The notes beneath the pieces are model-generated. The model was not told the origin of the DNA and did not search any database. It worked only from the letters and a program-made list of their open reading frames with translations. 61,624 nt of DNA. Source: Bacteroidota bacterium (GTDB lineage Bacteria; Bacteroidota; Bacteroidia; Sphingobacteriales; Sphingobacteriaceae). The first letter of the stretch is position 1. Every line of letters starts with the position of its first letter. The position numbers and the translations under genes are program-made. The stretch covers positions 1-61,624 of the forward strand of contig JABDDX010000005.1 in the NCBI GenBank assembly GCA_013287375.1, in the 5' to 3' direction. Positions 25,848 through 35,963 of the stretch are shown here, piece by piece.

Positions 25848-28586
25848 TTAGTCAACTTTATAATGGTAAACATAGCGTGCAATATTACCATCAGCATCAA
25901 TACCTTCAAGCACTGCGCGGTATAAACCTTTACCATCAGCATTAAAAAAGTCAAATGAGGCTTTTCCAGTTGCATCGGTAATTATTTTCGGGTTCCAGTA
26001 AATGGTTGTGCGCAAATCAGAGTAGGCCGGGTTGGTTTTTGGTACGCTAAACTTAGGTACATAAAACTCTTTTGTACGTGCATAACCTAAAGGACTAATA
26101 GTTATCAGATTATATTGTGGCATCATATCCCGTAACTGCGAAAGCGAAATCTTTTCGCCTTTTGGTGCAGGCTTACCATTTACAACTATTACACCTTTAG
26201 TGTTACTCATTTTATTAATACTACTTAGCCCATCACTATTAAACAATTCTACCGATTCAACTGTTTTTGGGTCAATGTTTGCCAGGTAATTTACATCAAC
26301 CGGCATTCCGTTATAATAAATAGCTGCAGGTGTGCTTTTATTACCCTGGCTATAGTCTCTTGTTAGGTAAAAGTTATTATCGTCATAAGTAAAGCCAAAT
26401 GCAGCACCTCTTAAACAGTCCAGTAAAAAATTGCAGCCAGATAATTGAACACCAGAAAGAACATGATCGGCCTGTGGACTTAAACCTGTTAATGCGGAAT
26501 AATCTGTATGGCTTGGTTTTTTAACTTCGGATTTTGCTACAATTACAACTTCTTTAAGCATACGCGTGCCCGCATATTGCCTTTTAGTATTTTTAAGATA
26601 CACTGATAGCGTACTATCAATATTTTGTATGTTATCCGGCGAATTAATGTTTTTAATTAGTACGGGCCATGTATCGCTATTTGCTACGATAACCAGGTTT
26701 TTATAATTAGGATTATTTTTAGCACTAAGAACAATTTTAGTGGAATCCTTAAAATTTAAATTAGAAAATCTAAAATTGCCAGCTTCATCAGTATTAGCAT
26801 CCTGAGGAGACAACCTATCGCTAAAATTTAAATGAATATTAGCGTTTGGAACTTCTATACCCGAAGAACTGCGAAGCTTGCCAGCAATAGTTATACCCTG
26901 TTCAGGCAAAAAAGATAATTGCGGGTTTTTACCTGCAACAATATCACCATAATCAAAACGACGGTAACCCTGCGTAAGCATTAAAACGTCCAGGTCATCA
27001 ACTCGTTTTGCATCTACATGGTTAAAGTAATAATTTGGCTTCTCAATATATCCTTTAAGGTCTGAGGTTAAAAGTAATGTTGAAAGGATGGTAGTTTCAC
27101 TATCTTCATTGTAGGGTACTTTGTTTTCATCAGTAACAGATAAAGAAAATGTTCCAACATCAGGTACACCTTTATTTTTAACTGATAAATTCATGTGTAC
27201 TTTTTGTCGGGTGGTATACGCTGGTCTGTCAGTATTAATGGCAACGTTTAACAAATCATTGTGCTGTATAAACACCAGGCGCTCACTTAAAGGGTCACCC
27301 TCTGAGGTTAATAACGAGAATTGCAAAATGCCGGTAGGGAACTTGCTTTTTGGTATTGTAGATGAATAAAGCAGGTTTTGCAGGTTGGTTTGTGCAGCAT
27401 AACATACCGTGCCGCCACTTTGCGCGATGATATAAAAAAGAGTATTCTTAAATTTATCTAAAAATGCCTGGTTCGATCCTAATTTGATAGTTAAGCTATC
27501 CGGGTTTGTGTTGTTTACAGACAGATATATCCCCTCATCAAGCACTTTAGGTAAATCGTAAGTATTTTGTGTACCATCCGAAAACGATACCTTAGCCTTG
27601 TAGTTTTTACCAGGTTGAGGTTGAAAAACAAACTCGCCCATACCTAAATGCTGCGATGCAAATTGTGCAACTTCTGTATTACTATCATCGATTACGGAGC
27701 CTTTAACATCAATCCCCATCCCGTTAGAGTTAATGGCCTTAAATGCAACTTTGGCATGCACATCACTCAGCATGTTGCCACCCTCAGGGAAAAACTGCAC
27801 ATCTTTTGCTATAGCCGCGGTTTTTAAAGGATAAGTATTGGTAATGCTTTTTTTGTAATTCAGTTCAATTACAGCGGTTAGGTCAGCTGCTGCGAATACC
27901 CCTTTTTTATTGCTGGTGAAAGTTATGTCCACACCACCATTCTGGTCGGTAACGCCTTTTCCTTTATCAATTGTTTCATCGTCGGACTGAACTTTCCATG
28001 ATATCCTTCTATTCGTTAACGGCGCCCCATCCTGATCCTTATAAATAATATGTGCCGTTATTTTTTCAGCACTGCTGGTAACTGCATTCACAAATGATAT
28101 GTGGGTATCAATTGGTGTGTCTCTATCTTCAATATTACCTACAGTAATGTTTTTATTAAAAAAGTATCCCTGGTCAAAATTGCGCATCCAGTTGGTATAA
28201 GCCCTAATATGATAATTACCTTCAATAAAGGTGAGCTGTGGCAACACAATATTGCCATAGGCTGTACCACTAGTTACCGGTAATCTTAATGATGCTACAA
28301 CCGAATCGCGATTGTTTATCATATCAACATATACGATTTTGCTAATTGCCGAAAGCTGGTTTTGTTCGAGTGTGACGTATGCCTTAAACCAAATCGTATC
28401 GCCAACAGCATAGTAAGGCTTGTCAAAGTGCAGGTAAACCTTTTCTACCGGGAAGTTTTGCGTGAACTCGGTTGTTTTTGAAATTAAAGTTCTTAGCGGG
28501 ATACTATCTTCCTGTGCAAAGGCCGATAACGTGAAAACCATTAAAAGGCATGCAGCAAGAGTGATTTTTTTGAAGATCATCAACAT
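25848..28586 (-). CDS. Large exported macroglobulin-like protein with carboxypeptidase-regulatory and TonB-plug-like domains
   Basis: 912 residues with signal peptide ITLAACLLMVFTLSAFAQ. The N-terminal region (EKVYLHFDKPYYAVGDTIWF) is an MG2-like macroglobulin domain, the first of several beta-sandwich modules. Near residue 570 lies a carboxypeptidase-regulatory-like domain (GITIAGKLRSSSGIEVPNAN). Near residues 720-800 is a segment resembling a TonB-receptor plug (PAAIYYNGMPVDVNYLANID followed by VESVELFNSDGLSSIN), but no 22-strand barrel follows. Such proteins are widespread in Bacteroidota and of unknown function, perhaps surface or periplasmic scaffolds. It is convergent with the sugar operon and probably monocistronic. 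Confidence 0.8.
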   Translation of the reverse strand: MLMIFKKITLAACLLMVFTLSAFAQEDSIPLRTLISKTTEFTQNFPVEKVYLHFDKPYYAVGDTIWFKAYVTLEQNQLSAISKIVYVDMINNRDSVVASLRLPVTSGTAYGNIVLPQLTFIEGNYHIRAYTNWMRNFDQGYFFNKNITVGNIEDRDTPIDTHISFVNAVTSSAEKITAHIIYKDQDGAPLTNRRISWKVQSDDETIDKGKGVTDQNGGVDITFTSNKKGVFAAADLTAVIELNYKKSITNTYPLKTAAIAKDVQFFPEGGNMLSDVHAKVAFKAINSNGMGIDVKGSVIDDSNTEVAQFASQHLGMGEFVFQPQPGKNYKAKVSFSDGTQNTYDLPKVLDEGIYLSVNNTNPDSLTIKLGSNQAFLDKFKNTLFYIIAQSGGTVCYAAQTNLQNLLYSSTIPKSKFPTGILQFSLLTSEGDPLSERLVFIQHNDLLNVAINTDRPAYTTRQKVHMNLSVKNKGVPDVGTFSLSVTDENKVPYNEDSETTILSTLLLTSDLKGYIEKPNYYFNHVDAKRVDDLDVLMLTQGYRRFDYGDIVAGKNPQLSFLPEQGITIAGKLRSSSGIEVPNANIHLNFSDRLSPQDANTDEAGNFRFSNLNFKDSTKIVLSAKNNPNYKNLVIVANSDTWPVLIKNINSPDNIQNIDSTLSVYLKNTKRQYAGTRMLKEVVIVAKSEVKKPSHTDYSALTGLSPQADHVLSGVQLSGCNFLLDCLRGAAFGFTYDDNNFYLTRDYSQGNKSTPAAIYYNGMPVDVNYLANIDPKTVESVELFNSDGLSSINKMSNTKGVIVVNGKPAPKGEKISLSQLRDMMPQYNLITISPLGYARTKEFYVPKFSVPKTNPAYSDLRTTIYWNPKIITDATGKASFDFFNADGKGLYRAVLEGIDADGNIARYVYHYKVD

Positions 28587-28735
28587 TAAATAAAGTGAAA
28601 TATAAGGACGATAAATATATCCATTTAAAACAAAAGCATAAGTAGTTTAACATGCTTTAACATATTTTTTACAATCGAAAATATTTGTGGGGCTATATTA
28701 TCGATGTTAATTGCGCGATAGGGAGGGGTATAAAT

Positions 28736-28782
28736 AAAAAATATCATTGCAATCCGTTTTTCAGGATCACAATGATATTTTT
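28736..28782 (-). terminator. Terminator after the 71-residue protein gene
   Basis: AAAAATATCATTG / CAATGATATTTTT stem with inner ATCC/GGAT pairs. On the minus strand it is followed by a T-rich tail. It lies about 20 bp past the stop of the gene at 28803. Confidence 0.65.
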
Positions 28783-28802
28783 ATAAGTGGGAACGGTAGT
28801 TT

Positions 28803-29018
28803 CTACCAGCCAGAGCCTTTTTTAGCGGCGCCGCTGCTGATATGTCCTTCTGCTGTAGCTTTGCTCATAATAGCAGCCATTTTGTTGCCTGCGCTGTCTT
28901 TACCAGTTGCAATGTACCTGCCTGATTTTACATCGATAGTAGGATCAATCATTGGAACGTTTTTGGTTTTTGTTTTTACAGAATAGGCGGTAATACCGCC
29001 GCTTGTTGGTGTTGCCAT
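28803..29018 (-). CDS. Small hypothetical protein, 71 residues
   Basis: MATPTSGGITAYSVKTKTKN leads into a compact Lys-rich sequence (GRYIATGKDSAGNKMAAIMS) that ends GAAKKGSGW. It has no signal peptide, membrane segment or cysteine. It resembles small basic proteins I associate with Sphingobacteriaceae genomes, with no known function. Its own terminator (28736-28782) and a palindrome 43 bp upstream (29061-29080) support it as a real monocistronic gene. A nucleic-acid-binding or polymer-associated role is conceivable from composition only. Confidence 0.65.
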   Translation of the reverse strand: MATPTSGGITAYSVKTKTKNVPMIDPTIDVKSGRYIATGKDSAGNKMAAIMSKATAEGHISSGAAKKGSGW

Positions 29019-29060
29019 AATTAGTTTAAATTGTTTTTTTGAAATAACTCCACACAGGAG

Positions 29061-29080
29061 ATGTTTGTTTTAACAAACAT
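29061..29080. promoter_or_regulatory. Perfect palindrome upstream of the 71-residue gene
   Basis: ATGTTTGTT and AACAAACAT (9 bp each, two central Ts), 43 bp before the minus-strand start at 29018. A second short hairpin CTCC/GGAG lies between it and the start. It may be an operator or a leader hairpin. Confidence 0.4.
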
Positions 29081-29314
29081 AGCTTATTGTATTTAAGTTG
29101 TATACTGTTTAACCTAAAAATTATTAACAAATTATAGGTAATTAACATTTTTTTAGCTGTAAAAACACTTAAATATGCTGAATTGCTATTTTGACCGCCT
29201 GTTTTGTATTATAGCTATATATTAATGGCTACACACTTAATTAATTGCTTTTTGAAATTTTAGCTCAAACTATTATATTAGATGCTAGTTTAAGTATAAA
29301 ATTCTTTATCCGTT

Positions 29315-29512
29315 ATGGACAAAAAAGACTCAAGTATATTGTACTTTATTTTAGGGCTGTATGCTTTAATGATAAGCTGGTATTATAATCACAACCTTAT
29401 TATATTACTGTTAACTTATATCTTTTGGCCGGTATATCTGCTATATGAATTGCTTATTGGTCATCTGGCACATGGTATGTGGAAGACAATCCCGCTCTCA
29501 TATTTCAAATAA
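29315..29512 (+). CDS. Small membrane protein, 65 residues
   Basis: MDKKDSSILYFILGLYALMI and IILLLTYIFWPVYLLYELLI form two hydrophobic segments, followed by a short tail HGMWKTIPLSYFK. It has no known domain. A 296-bp gap upstream gives room for a promoter, and the convergent ybjQ gene ends 10 bp away. It is probably a real inner-membrane peptide; the function is unknown. Confidence 0.6.
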   Translation: MDKKDSSILYFILGLYALMISWYYNHNLIILLLTYIFWPVYLLYELLIGHLAHGMWKTIPLSYFK

Positions 29513-29521
29513 TGTGATAGT

Positions 29522-29851
29522 TTATATTTTTTCAACTAACACTGCCGTGCCATAGGCAAGTACTTCGGTAATACCCTGCATAATTTCGTTGGCATCATAA
29601 CGCATATTTACAATGGCGTTTGCACCCAGGGTTTGGGCGTGCTGTGCCAATAGCTGAAATGCTTCCTCGCGCGATTTTTCGCAAAGTTCAACATAAATAG
29701 AAAGCCTGCCGCCAAATAAAGATTGAAAACCACCGGCAATGTTACCTAATGCGCTACGGCTACGTACAGTAATGCCGCGTACAACCCCTAAATGTTTAAC
29801 AATTTTATAACCTTCTAAACCTGTACTGGTAGTAATTAATGCTGCGTCCAT
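29522..29851 (-). CDS. YbjQ-family (DUF74) protein
   Basis: 109 residues, the normal length for the YbjQ/UPF0145 family. Conserved signatures are ITTSTGLEGYKIVKHLGVV at the N-terminus, the variable loop region SLFGGRLSIYVELCEKSREEAF and the late motif GANAIVNMRYD. The fold is a small pentameric alpha/beta domain once called heavy-metal-binding; the function is unproven. It is monocistronic on the minus strand. Confidence 0.92.
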   Translation of the reverse strand: MDAALITTSTGLEGYKIVKHLGVVRGITVRSRSALGNIAGGFQSLFGGRLSIYVELCEKSREEAFQLLAQHAQTLGANAIVNMRYDANEIMQGITEVLAYGTAVLVEKI

Positions 29852-29972
29852 AATTTTTGATAGTTTTTAGATTTTTCAGTGTAAATGTAATAAATAGACT
29901 ATGCTAAATTGGTATTGTTACAAATTTCCAAGTCCACAATCGCTTCAATCAGGGCAACGCCTATTTCATAAA

Positions 29973-29999
29973 GCCGCCATATCATCAAGATATGGCGGC
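29973..29999 (-). terminator. Hairpin terminator after the Pro/Thr-rich gene
   Basis: Perfect 11-bp stem GCCGCCATATC (29973-29983) / GATATGGCGGC (29989-29999) with loop ATCAA. It lies 25 bp after the stop of the minus-strand gene at 30025. The T-run is weak. Confidence 0.55.
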
Positions 30000-30024
30000 C
30001 TTAATATGGTTATTAATCTATTTG

Positions 30025-30366
30025 TTATTTAGCAGGCGGTGTTGTAGGTGTAGTTGGTGTCGGAGCCGGTGTTGAGCTGGGAGTTGGCGTTGTAGGAGCT
30101 GGCGGCGCACTTGGCGACGGCATTGGGCTTGGAGTTGGGGTAGTTGTCGGTTTTGGGGGAGTCGTCGGCATCGGTGTGGGAGTTGGCATTGGTGCAGTAC
30201 TAGGAGTTTTTGATCCGCTACCCGATGTAACCGGCACTGTATCTCTTAAAGCATGATCTTTATGGGATATAACGCGAACAGAACTATTTATACCTGTATT
30301 GGCTATTGCATATTCAAACGCGCATGATGCTATTAAAGCCGCTGCGATTATTTTTACCTTTTTCAT
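30025..30366 (-). CDS. Exported Pro/Thr-rich low-complexity protein
   Basis: 113 residues. Signal peptide MKKVKIIAAALIASCAFEYA, then a short folded-looking segment, then about 60 residues of Pro-Thr-Ser repeats (TPTPSPMPSPSAPPAPTTP) to the C-terminus. Such tails are extended, wall- or surface-spanning stretches in many bacteria; here there is no anchor motif at the end. Repeated CCA/ACC-type codons make slippage and length variation likely. The function is unknown. Confidence 0.6.
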   Translation of the reverse strand: MKKVKIIAAALIASCAFEYAIANTGINSSVRVISHKDHALRDTVPVTSGSGSKTPSTAPMPTPTPMPTTPPKPTTTPTPSPMPSPSAPPAPTTPTPSSTPAPTPTTPTTPPAK

Positions 30367-30486
30367 AATATTTTATTTCGGTTAATAATAACATAAGTAT
30401 TACAATAACTGTTCCTAAAATATCTATTAAGTTAAATTAATTTCTTTGTGTGGATGTTATTTAAGCTTTTAATTGAATTGTGATAT

Positions 30487-31870
30487 CTACTCAGCTTCTT
30501 TAATATGTGTAAGTACAGCATGTATTTTTGCGTCAAGCTCCTTACTGGCCTCATCAAGTTTCGAAATGCATTCCGGGTCAATCTTATAATCCATCGCTTT
30601 AATCACATTTACCATGCCCATAATTGAGGCAAGCGGTTTTCTTAATTCATGTGCCTGTATAAAAGCAATATCGCCCAAAGCCTGGTCTTTTTTTTCATTA
30701 CTTTTTTTAATCGCATGGTTATGGTGCCAGATGATTCTGTACTGCAAAAACAAAATAATGAAAAAGATAATAAGTAATATACTTATGCCCGATATGATCA
30801 GAATTTGCTTATTCTCTATTTGTTTGGCGCGGTTCATCTGCGCTATTTCTTTGTTCTTTTTTCCGGTTTCATACTGCAATTGTAATTCGCTCATTTGCTT
30901 CTCATTCATATGCACGCGCAGCGAGTCACGTATTTGCTGCGAACGTGCATTAAAATCAATCGCTGTTTTATAATCACCATGTTTAGAATAAAAATGGTAT
31001 AGGTCCTCATTTAATTCCATTTCACGATAAGGCTCTTTCAGGTTACGGGCTATTGCCAGCGCTTTATTTAAATAGTCAAGCCCTTTTTGCTTATCACCCA
31101 TTTGATACCATGCTTCGCCAAGCCAGTTATAACTATAAGTGAGCGAGCGCTGCCTGTTATATTTTAATGCTAATGCAACACCCCGGTTGCCATAATCTAT
31201 CGCGTTTTTATAATCTTTATTATCAAAATAATACTGGGCAATGTTATCAAATAAAGCAACCCGTAATTCCTCGAATTTCGGGTTGGACTCCGCCATTTTT
31301 AAGGCCTTAAGCTGTAAATTAATTGAGGTATCATTCAATGGCATTTTCAATGCTTCGCAGCGGGTTTGAATAAACATCGCTTTAAGGTTAATCATCGAAA
31401 TAATGGCATTGGTATCTTTATTCATCTGTGCCCAATACAAACCACTCTGCACACATGAAAAAGCAAGCTGGAAGTTTGAATTTTCTTTATGCAGGTTACC
31501 AATTATAGTGTAAACGTAGGGGTAGGCCTGTTTTATGTTCCATTTTTTCCACGTTGTTAAGGCATTTTAAAGCTTCTTCCATAGATTTTTTATGATCAGC
31601 AGTAAGCCAATAGTATCGCGCTAAAAATGCTTCACCATAAACCAATGCCTTTTTATTGCCGGTAGATATGGCTATATCTGTTAAATTTCTCGAAGTACAA
31701 AGTAAAGAGTCAAGGTTATTGTATTGTTCTTTTTTACCGGTGTTAATCAGTGAGTCAACACGGTTGTCAACAGATATATCCACTGTAGATTTAATGGTTT
31801 TTTGCTTACACGCGATAAATAAGGTTAACAATAAAAAACAAACAAAAAAACGCGATGGAGTTGGGCGCAT
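30487..31870 (-). pseudogene. TPR/HisKA sensor protein split by a frameshift, lacking a kinase ATPase domain
   Basis: Two adjoining frames form one protein. The N-terminal part (31870-31496) is a lipoprotein-like leader (LLLTLFIACKQ) plus TPR-like helices ending LNNVEK. The C-terminal frame, which is open from before the first frame's end (reading WNIKQAYPYVYTIIGN) to 30487, has TPR repeats, one membrane helix (IISGISILLIIFFIILFL) and a HisKA H-box AHELRKPLASIMGMV. They join if one base is removed from the run of six Ts at 31543-31548 (As in the mRNA). No HATPase domain follows the H-box: the protein ends about 45 residues later. Alternatives are a sequencing error, a phase-variable run or a programmed +1 shift. 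Confidence 0.75.
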
Positions 31871-31945
31871 AAAAACAATTGTCTTACACGAATATATAAA
31901 TTAAAATATCAATTTAGCTGTGTAATCACCATGCGCTGTATGCGG

Positions 31946-31966
31946 ATTGCGTTTGCAAACGACAAT
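31946..31966. repeat. TTGCAA-centred palindrome
   Basis: CGTTTGCAAACG (31950-31961) is a perfect palindrome, extended by ATTG/CAAT with one bulged A. It shares the TTGCA centre with the first hairpin at 11633-11653. It lies between the frameshifted sensor and the DinB-like gene. Confidence 0.5.
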
Positions 31967-32061
31967 GGCAAATGCTCCCAAGATATATTATAAACAGTAA
32001 ATCACCTTTGAGGTAAAAACCTATCGAAACAATAAATGTTTATTAACTAAAAATCAATAAA

Positions 32062-32568
32062 ATGGACAAAGGTGTAACACTTACCGAAGCAGATAAAACA
32101 TTTACAGAGTTGCTACAATTAGTTTCGTCAATTGATGAAAAACAAATTAACATTGTTCCGTTTGAAGGTAGCTGGACAGCCGGGCAAGTAGCTCAGCACG
32201 TTATCCTGTCGGCTGGCAGTTTTGTGCAATTACTGAACGGCCCCGTTAAAGATACAGCGCGCGATCCAGAGCAAAATGTCGCTAACCTAAGAGCCGCGTT
32301 TTTAAACTTTAACATCAAAATGCAATCGCCGGATTTTATTATACCACCTGATAAAATTTATCAAAAACAAGAATTGGTAAATACCTTAGGGGATATAAAA
32401 AACAGCTTTCTCAAAGCTATTGATACATTAGATGTCACAAAAACCTGCACTTTATTTGAGATGCCCACAATAGGTTATATAACACGGGCCGAGGGCATCG
32501 CATTCACTATTGTACATACTCAACGGCATATTCACCAATTGAAAAACATCTACAGTAAAGTCAAATAA
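32062..32568 (+). CDS. DinB-superfamily protein
   Basis: 168 residues forming the four-helix bundle of the DinB/YfiT group. The three metal-binding His positions are visible: GQVAQHVILS (about residue 43) and TIVHTQRHIHQLK near the C-terminus. Members include thiol-transferases such as bacillithiol and mycothiol S-transferases and many stress-induced proteins of unknown activity. It is a single gene upstream of mutS with a gap of 132 bp. Confidence 0.88.
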   Translation: MDKGVTLTEADKTFTELLQLVSSIDEKQINIVPFEGSWTAGQVAQHVILSAGSFVQLLNGPVKDTARDPEQNVANLRAAFLNFNIKMQSPDFIIPPDKIYQKQELVNTLGDIKNSFLKAIDTLDVTKTCTLFEMPTIGYITRAEGIAFTIVHTQRHIHQLKNIYSKVK

Positions 32569-32687
32569 ACCAAAACACATTGAATTTATATTATGGCTGT
32601 TGATTATAGGGGTATTCCACAATTCTTCAACTTTTCAACAATGCCGTTAAACACCACACAATCCATTAACTTTACCAACCTATAAAT

Positions 32688-32692
32688 AGGAG
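32688..32692 (+). promoter_or_regulatory. Shine-Dalgarno AGGAG deciding the TTG start of mutS
   Basis: AGGAG stands 8 nt before TTG at 32701. A clear SD is unusual in this window and supports the non-ATG start; the next in-frame ATG (codon 12) would remove part of the conserved N-terminus. Confidence 0.6.
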
Positions 32693-32700
32693 TAAACCGT

Positions 32701-35310
32701 TTGGCAAAAGAAGCTACTAAGGAAACCCCCTTAATGCAGCAATATAACGTAATAAAGGCTAAGTACCCCGGTGCTTTGCTGCTATTTCGTGTGGGTGATT
32801 TTTACGAAACATTTGGACAGGATGCCATTAAAGCTGCAGGTATTTTAGGTATAACGCTTACCCGCCGTGCAAATGGCGCGGCAACGCATATTGAATTAGC
32901 GGGCTTTCCACATCATTCATTGGATACCTATTTGCCAAAATTGGTAAGGGCGGGTCAGCGTGTGGCTATTTGTGATCAGCTCGAAGATCCTAAAACAACC
33001 AAAACTATTGTAAAACGCGGCGTTACCGAACTGGTTACACCTGGTGTTGCCATCAGCGATAATATCCTACAGCAAAAAAGCAATAATTACCTGGCATCGC
33101 TTTACTTCGAGAAAAATAGCATCGGCATAGCGCTGATCGATATATCAACCGGCGAATTTTTAACCGCGCAGGGAAGCAGCGATTATATTGATAAACTGCT
33201 GCAAAGCTATGCGCCTAGCGAAGTTATATACCCCAAAAGCCGCTCCTCAGATTTTAAAGAGAATTACGGCGACCGTTTTTATACCTACACCCTCGACGAT
33301 TGGCCTTACAGCGGTGATTATGCTAATGAAACGTTGTTAAAGCACTTCGGCGTAAAATCATTAAAAGGTTTTGGTATTGATAAATTAAATTTAGGTATTA
33401 TAGCTGCCGGTGTGGCGCTGCATTATCTGAATGAGACCGAGCATCGGAATTTGCAGCATATCTCAGCCATATCCCGCATCGAAGAAGATCGGTATTTGTG
33501 GATAGACCGCTTCAGCATCCGCAACCTGGAACTGGTAGGTTCATCCAATGAAAATGCCTTAACTTTAGTTGATGTGCTTGATCATACCTGCTCGCCAATG
33601 GGAGCCAGGATGTTGCGCAGATGGATAGTGATGCCGCTAAAGGAAATCAAACCTATCAAAGACAGGTTAGGCGTTGTTGAGTACCTAATAGCCGAAGAGG
33701 AATTACGGGAAACGCTCCAACAATCCATCCGGCAAATAGGTGATCTGGAGCGTTTAATATCTAAAATTGGCCTGCAAAGAGCCAACCCGCGCGAAGTTTG
33801 TCAGCTTAAAAAGGCATTAAAAGCAATTGAAGGCATCAAGTCGTTATGCGAGCAATCAATCAGTTTGCCGTTAAAAGCAATTGGCGAGCAATTGAACCCC
33901 TGTGCATCCATAAGTGAAAAAATTGAACAGGAACTGCATCCTGAGCCACCCGTAATGATTGTTAAGGGCGGTGTGATGAATGAAGGTATCAACGAAGAAC
34001 TTGACCGCCTGCGTAAAATCGCTTTCGGTGGAAAGGGTTATTTATTAGAGATCCAAAAGCGTGAAGCGGAATCAACCGGCATACCATCGCTAAAAGTATC
34101 ATTCAATAACGTATTTGGCTATTACCTGGAAGTTACGCACAGTCATCGCGATAAGGTACCAACCGATTGGATTCGCAAGCAAACCCTGGTAAATGCCGAG
34201 CGTTACATCACCCCTGAACTAAAAGAATACGAAGAGCAGATTTTAGGTGCCGAGGAAAAAATATTTGCGCTTGAAACCAAGCTATATAATGAATTGCTTT
34301 ATTCATTAGCCGAATATATCAAGCCCATACAGCTTGATGCGCAATTGATTGCAAGGCTGGATGTGTTGCTGAACTTTGCTACTATCTCCATTAAAAACTA
34401 TTACGTTAAGCCAGATATAAACGAAAGCAGATTAATCGACATTAAAGGCGGCCGCCACCCGGTTATTGAAAAGAATTTGCCCCTTGGCGATACTTACATT
34501 ACCAATGATGTTTACCTCGATTCAGATTCGCAGCAGATTATCATTATAACAGGCCCTAACATGGCCGGTAAATCTGCACTATTAAGGCAGACTGGACTGA
34601 TTGTATTAATGGCGCAAATGGGTTGTTTTGTGCCCGCGAAATCAGCTTCAATTGGTTTGGTTGATAAGATATTTACCCGGGTAGGTGCATCCGATAACGT
34701 ATCATCAGGTGAATCAACTTTTATGGTGGAGATGAACGAAACCGCCAGCATCCTCAATAACCTATCCGACAGGAGCTTAATTTTATTGGATGAAATTGGG
34801 CGTGGTACCTCAACCTACGATGGTATTTCCATTGCCTGGGCTATCGCAGAGTACCTGCATAATCATCCCACAGCTAAAGCTAAAACTCTGTTCGCCACGC
34901 ATTACCATGAATTAAATGAGTTGAGCAATTCTTTTAATCGTGTTAAAAACTTCAATGTATCGGTTAAAGAAGTTGGTAGTCAAATCATATTCCTGCGTAA
35001 ATTGGTTCCAGGCGGCAGCGAGCATAGTTTCGGTATCCACGTAGCAAAACTGGCGGGTATGCCCCAAAAAGTACTGAGCCGCGCCAACGAGATATTAAAG
35101 AAACTGGAAAACGAACGCACCGGCGGCGAACATATCAAGGAAAGCATCCGTAAAGTACAAAAGCAAGCCGTACAAATGCAAATGTTCAGTATTGATGACC
35201 CAGTGCTGGTTAAAATACGCGATACCCTAAATAACCTCGACGTTAATACCCTAACACCTGTTGAAGCCTTGATGAAACTGGATGAAATACAAAGGGTGAT
35301 AAAAGGCTAG
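32701..35310 (+). CDS. mutS: DNA mismatch repair protein MutS
   Basis: 869 residues, normal for MutS1. Domain I includes the mismatch-recognition motif [11 protein letters not shown] (Phe and Glu of F-x-E, about residues 33-37). The ABC-type ATPase has Walker [12 protein letters not shown] (about 617), [15 protein letters not shown]alker B/signature and [10 protein letters not shown]. The C-terminal HTH dimer segment is present. The protein recognises mismatches and recruits MutL. The start is TTG at 32701 with AGGAG 8 nt upstream. It is likely monocistronic; the NlpC/P60 gene follows after 67 bp. Confidence 0.97.
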   Translation: MAKEATKETPLMQQYNVIKAKYPGALLLFRVGDFYETFGQDAIKAAGILGITLTRRANGAATHIELAGFPHHSLDTYLPKLVRAGQRVAICDQLEDPKTTKTIVKRGVTELVTPGVAISDNILQQKSNNYLASLYFEKNSIGIALIDISTGEFLTAQGSSDYIDKLLQSYAPSEVIYPKSRSSDFKENYGDRFYTYTLDDWPYSGDYANETLLKHFGVKSLKGFGIDKLNLGIIAAGVALHYLNETEHRNLQHISAISRIEEDRYLWIDRFSIRNLELVGSSNENALTLVDVLDHTCSPMGARMLRRWIVMPLKEIKPIKDRLGVVEYLIAEEELRETLQQSIRQIGDLERLISKIGLQRANPREVCQLKKALKAIEGIKSLCEQSISLPLKAIGEQLNPCASISEKIEQELHPEPPVMIVKGGVMNEGINEELDRLRKIAFGGKGYLLEIQKREAESTGIPSLKVSFNNVFGYYLEVTHSHRDKVPTDWIRKQTLVNAERYITPELKEYEEQILGAEEKIFALETKLYNELLYSLAEYIKPIQLDAQLIARLDVLLNFATISIKNYYVKPDINESRLIDIKGGRHPVIEKNLPLGDTYITNDVYLDSDSQQIIIITGPNMAGKSALLRQTGLIVLMAQMGCFVPAKSASIGLVDKIFTRVGASDNVSSGESTFMVEMNETASILNNLSDRSLILLDEIGRGTSTYDGISIAWAIAEYLHNHPTAKAKTLFATHYHELNELSNSFNRVKNFNVSVKEVGSQIIFLRKLVPGGSEHSFGIHVAKLAGMPQKVLSRANEILKKLENERTGGEHIKESIRKVQKQAVQMQMFSIDDPVLVKIRDTLNNLDVNTLTPVEALMKLDEIQRVIKG

Positions 35311-35377
35311 GGCTTAAATGTTGATATGTTTAAAACATCTGCAAAAAGAAAGCTAAAGGCTATTTTATCTTTATATC

Positions 35378-35944
35378 ATGAAGTTTAGTCGCAGCTTTAA
35401 ATTTACCTGCTCAGCCTTTTGTTTTTTGGTGATTTTGTCATCCTGCCACTCCCGCAAAGCGGTGATGAAAGGAGAGCCCGGCGAGATCGTTCAGCCGCAG
35501 GCCAGTATCGCCGATAAATATTCACAAATGATGGCCGTGAATAAAAGCGACATCCAAAACGGCCGCTTATATGCTTTTATTGATCAATGGTACGGTGTGC
35601 CCTATAAATTTGGCGGGCTGGATAAGGATGGGGTAGACTGCTCAGGACTTGTGCTTTTGTTAGAGCAACAAGTTTACGGTATAACCCTGCCGCGTGTCAC
35701 CAGTCAGCAAGTAACCGTTATTAAGCGTGAGTACGAACAGGATTTGAAAGAAGGCGACCTGGTATTCTTTGATTTTGATGGTAAGCAGTTCAGCCATGTT
35801 GGGGTATACCTGCAAAATGGTTACATTGTACACGCCAGTTCAACCAAAGGTGTAATGATAGTGCCGTTGCACGGTGGTATGTATAAATACTTCTCACGAT
35901 GCGGCTCCGTTACCGATACATTAACCAGCGCGCAGGCTCAATAA
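35378..35944 (+). CDS. NlpC/P60-family endopeptidase lipoprotein
   Basis: 188 residues with leader FTCSAFCFLVILSSCHSRK; the lipobox LSSC predicts an envelope lipoprotein. The C40 domain has catalytic Cys in GVDCSGLVLLLEQ (about residue 88), His in QFSHVGVYLQN (about 140) and a third polar residue in YIVHASSTKGV. The family hydrolyses gamma-D-glutamyl-diaminopimelate bonds in peptidoglycan peptides, here probably during wall growth or turnover. It follows mutS by 67 bp and is close to a small membrane-peptide gene (35964). Confidence 0.93.
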   Translation: MKFSRSFKFTCSAFCFLVILSSCHSRKAVMKGEPGEIVQPQASIADKYSQMMAVNKSDIQNGRLYAFIDQWYGVPYKFGGLDKDGVDCSGLVLLLEQQVYGITLPRVTSQQVTVIKREYEQDLKEGDLVFFDFDGKQFSHVGVYLQNGYIVHASSTKGVMIVPLHGGMYKYFSRCGSVTDTLTSAQAQ

Positions 35945-35963
35945 TTATTGTTATTTTTGCCCT

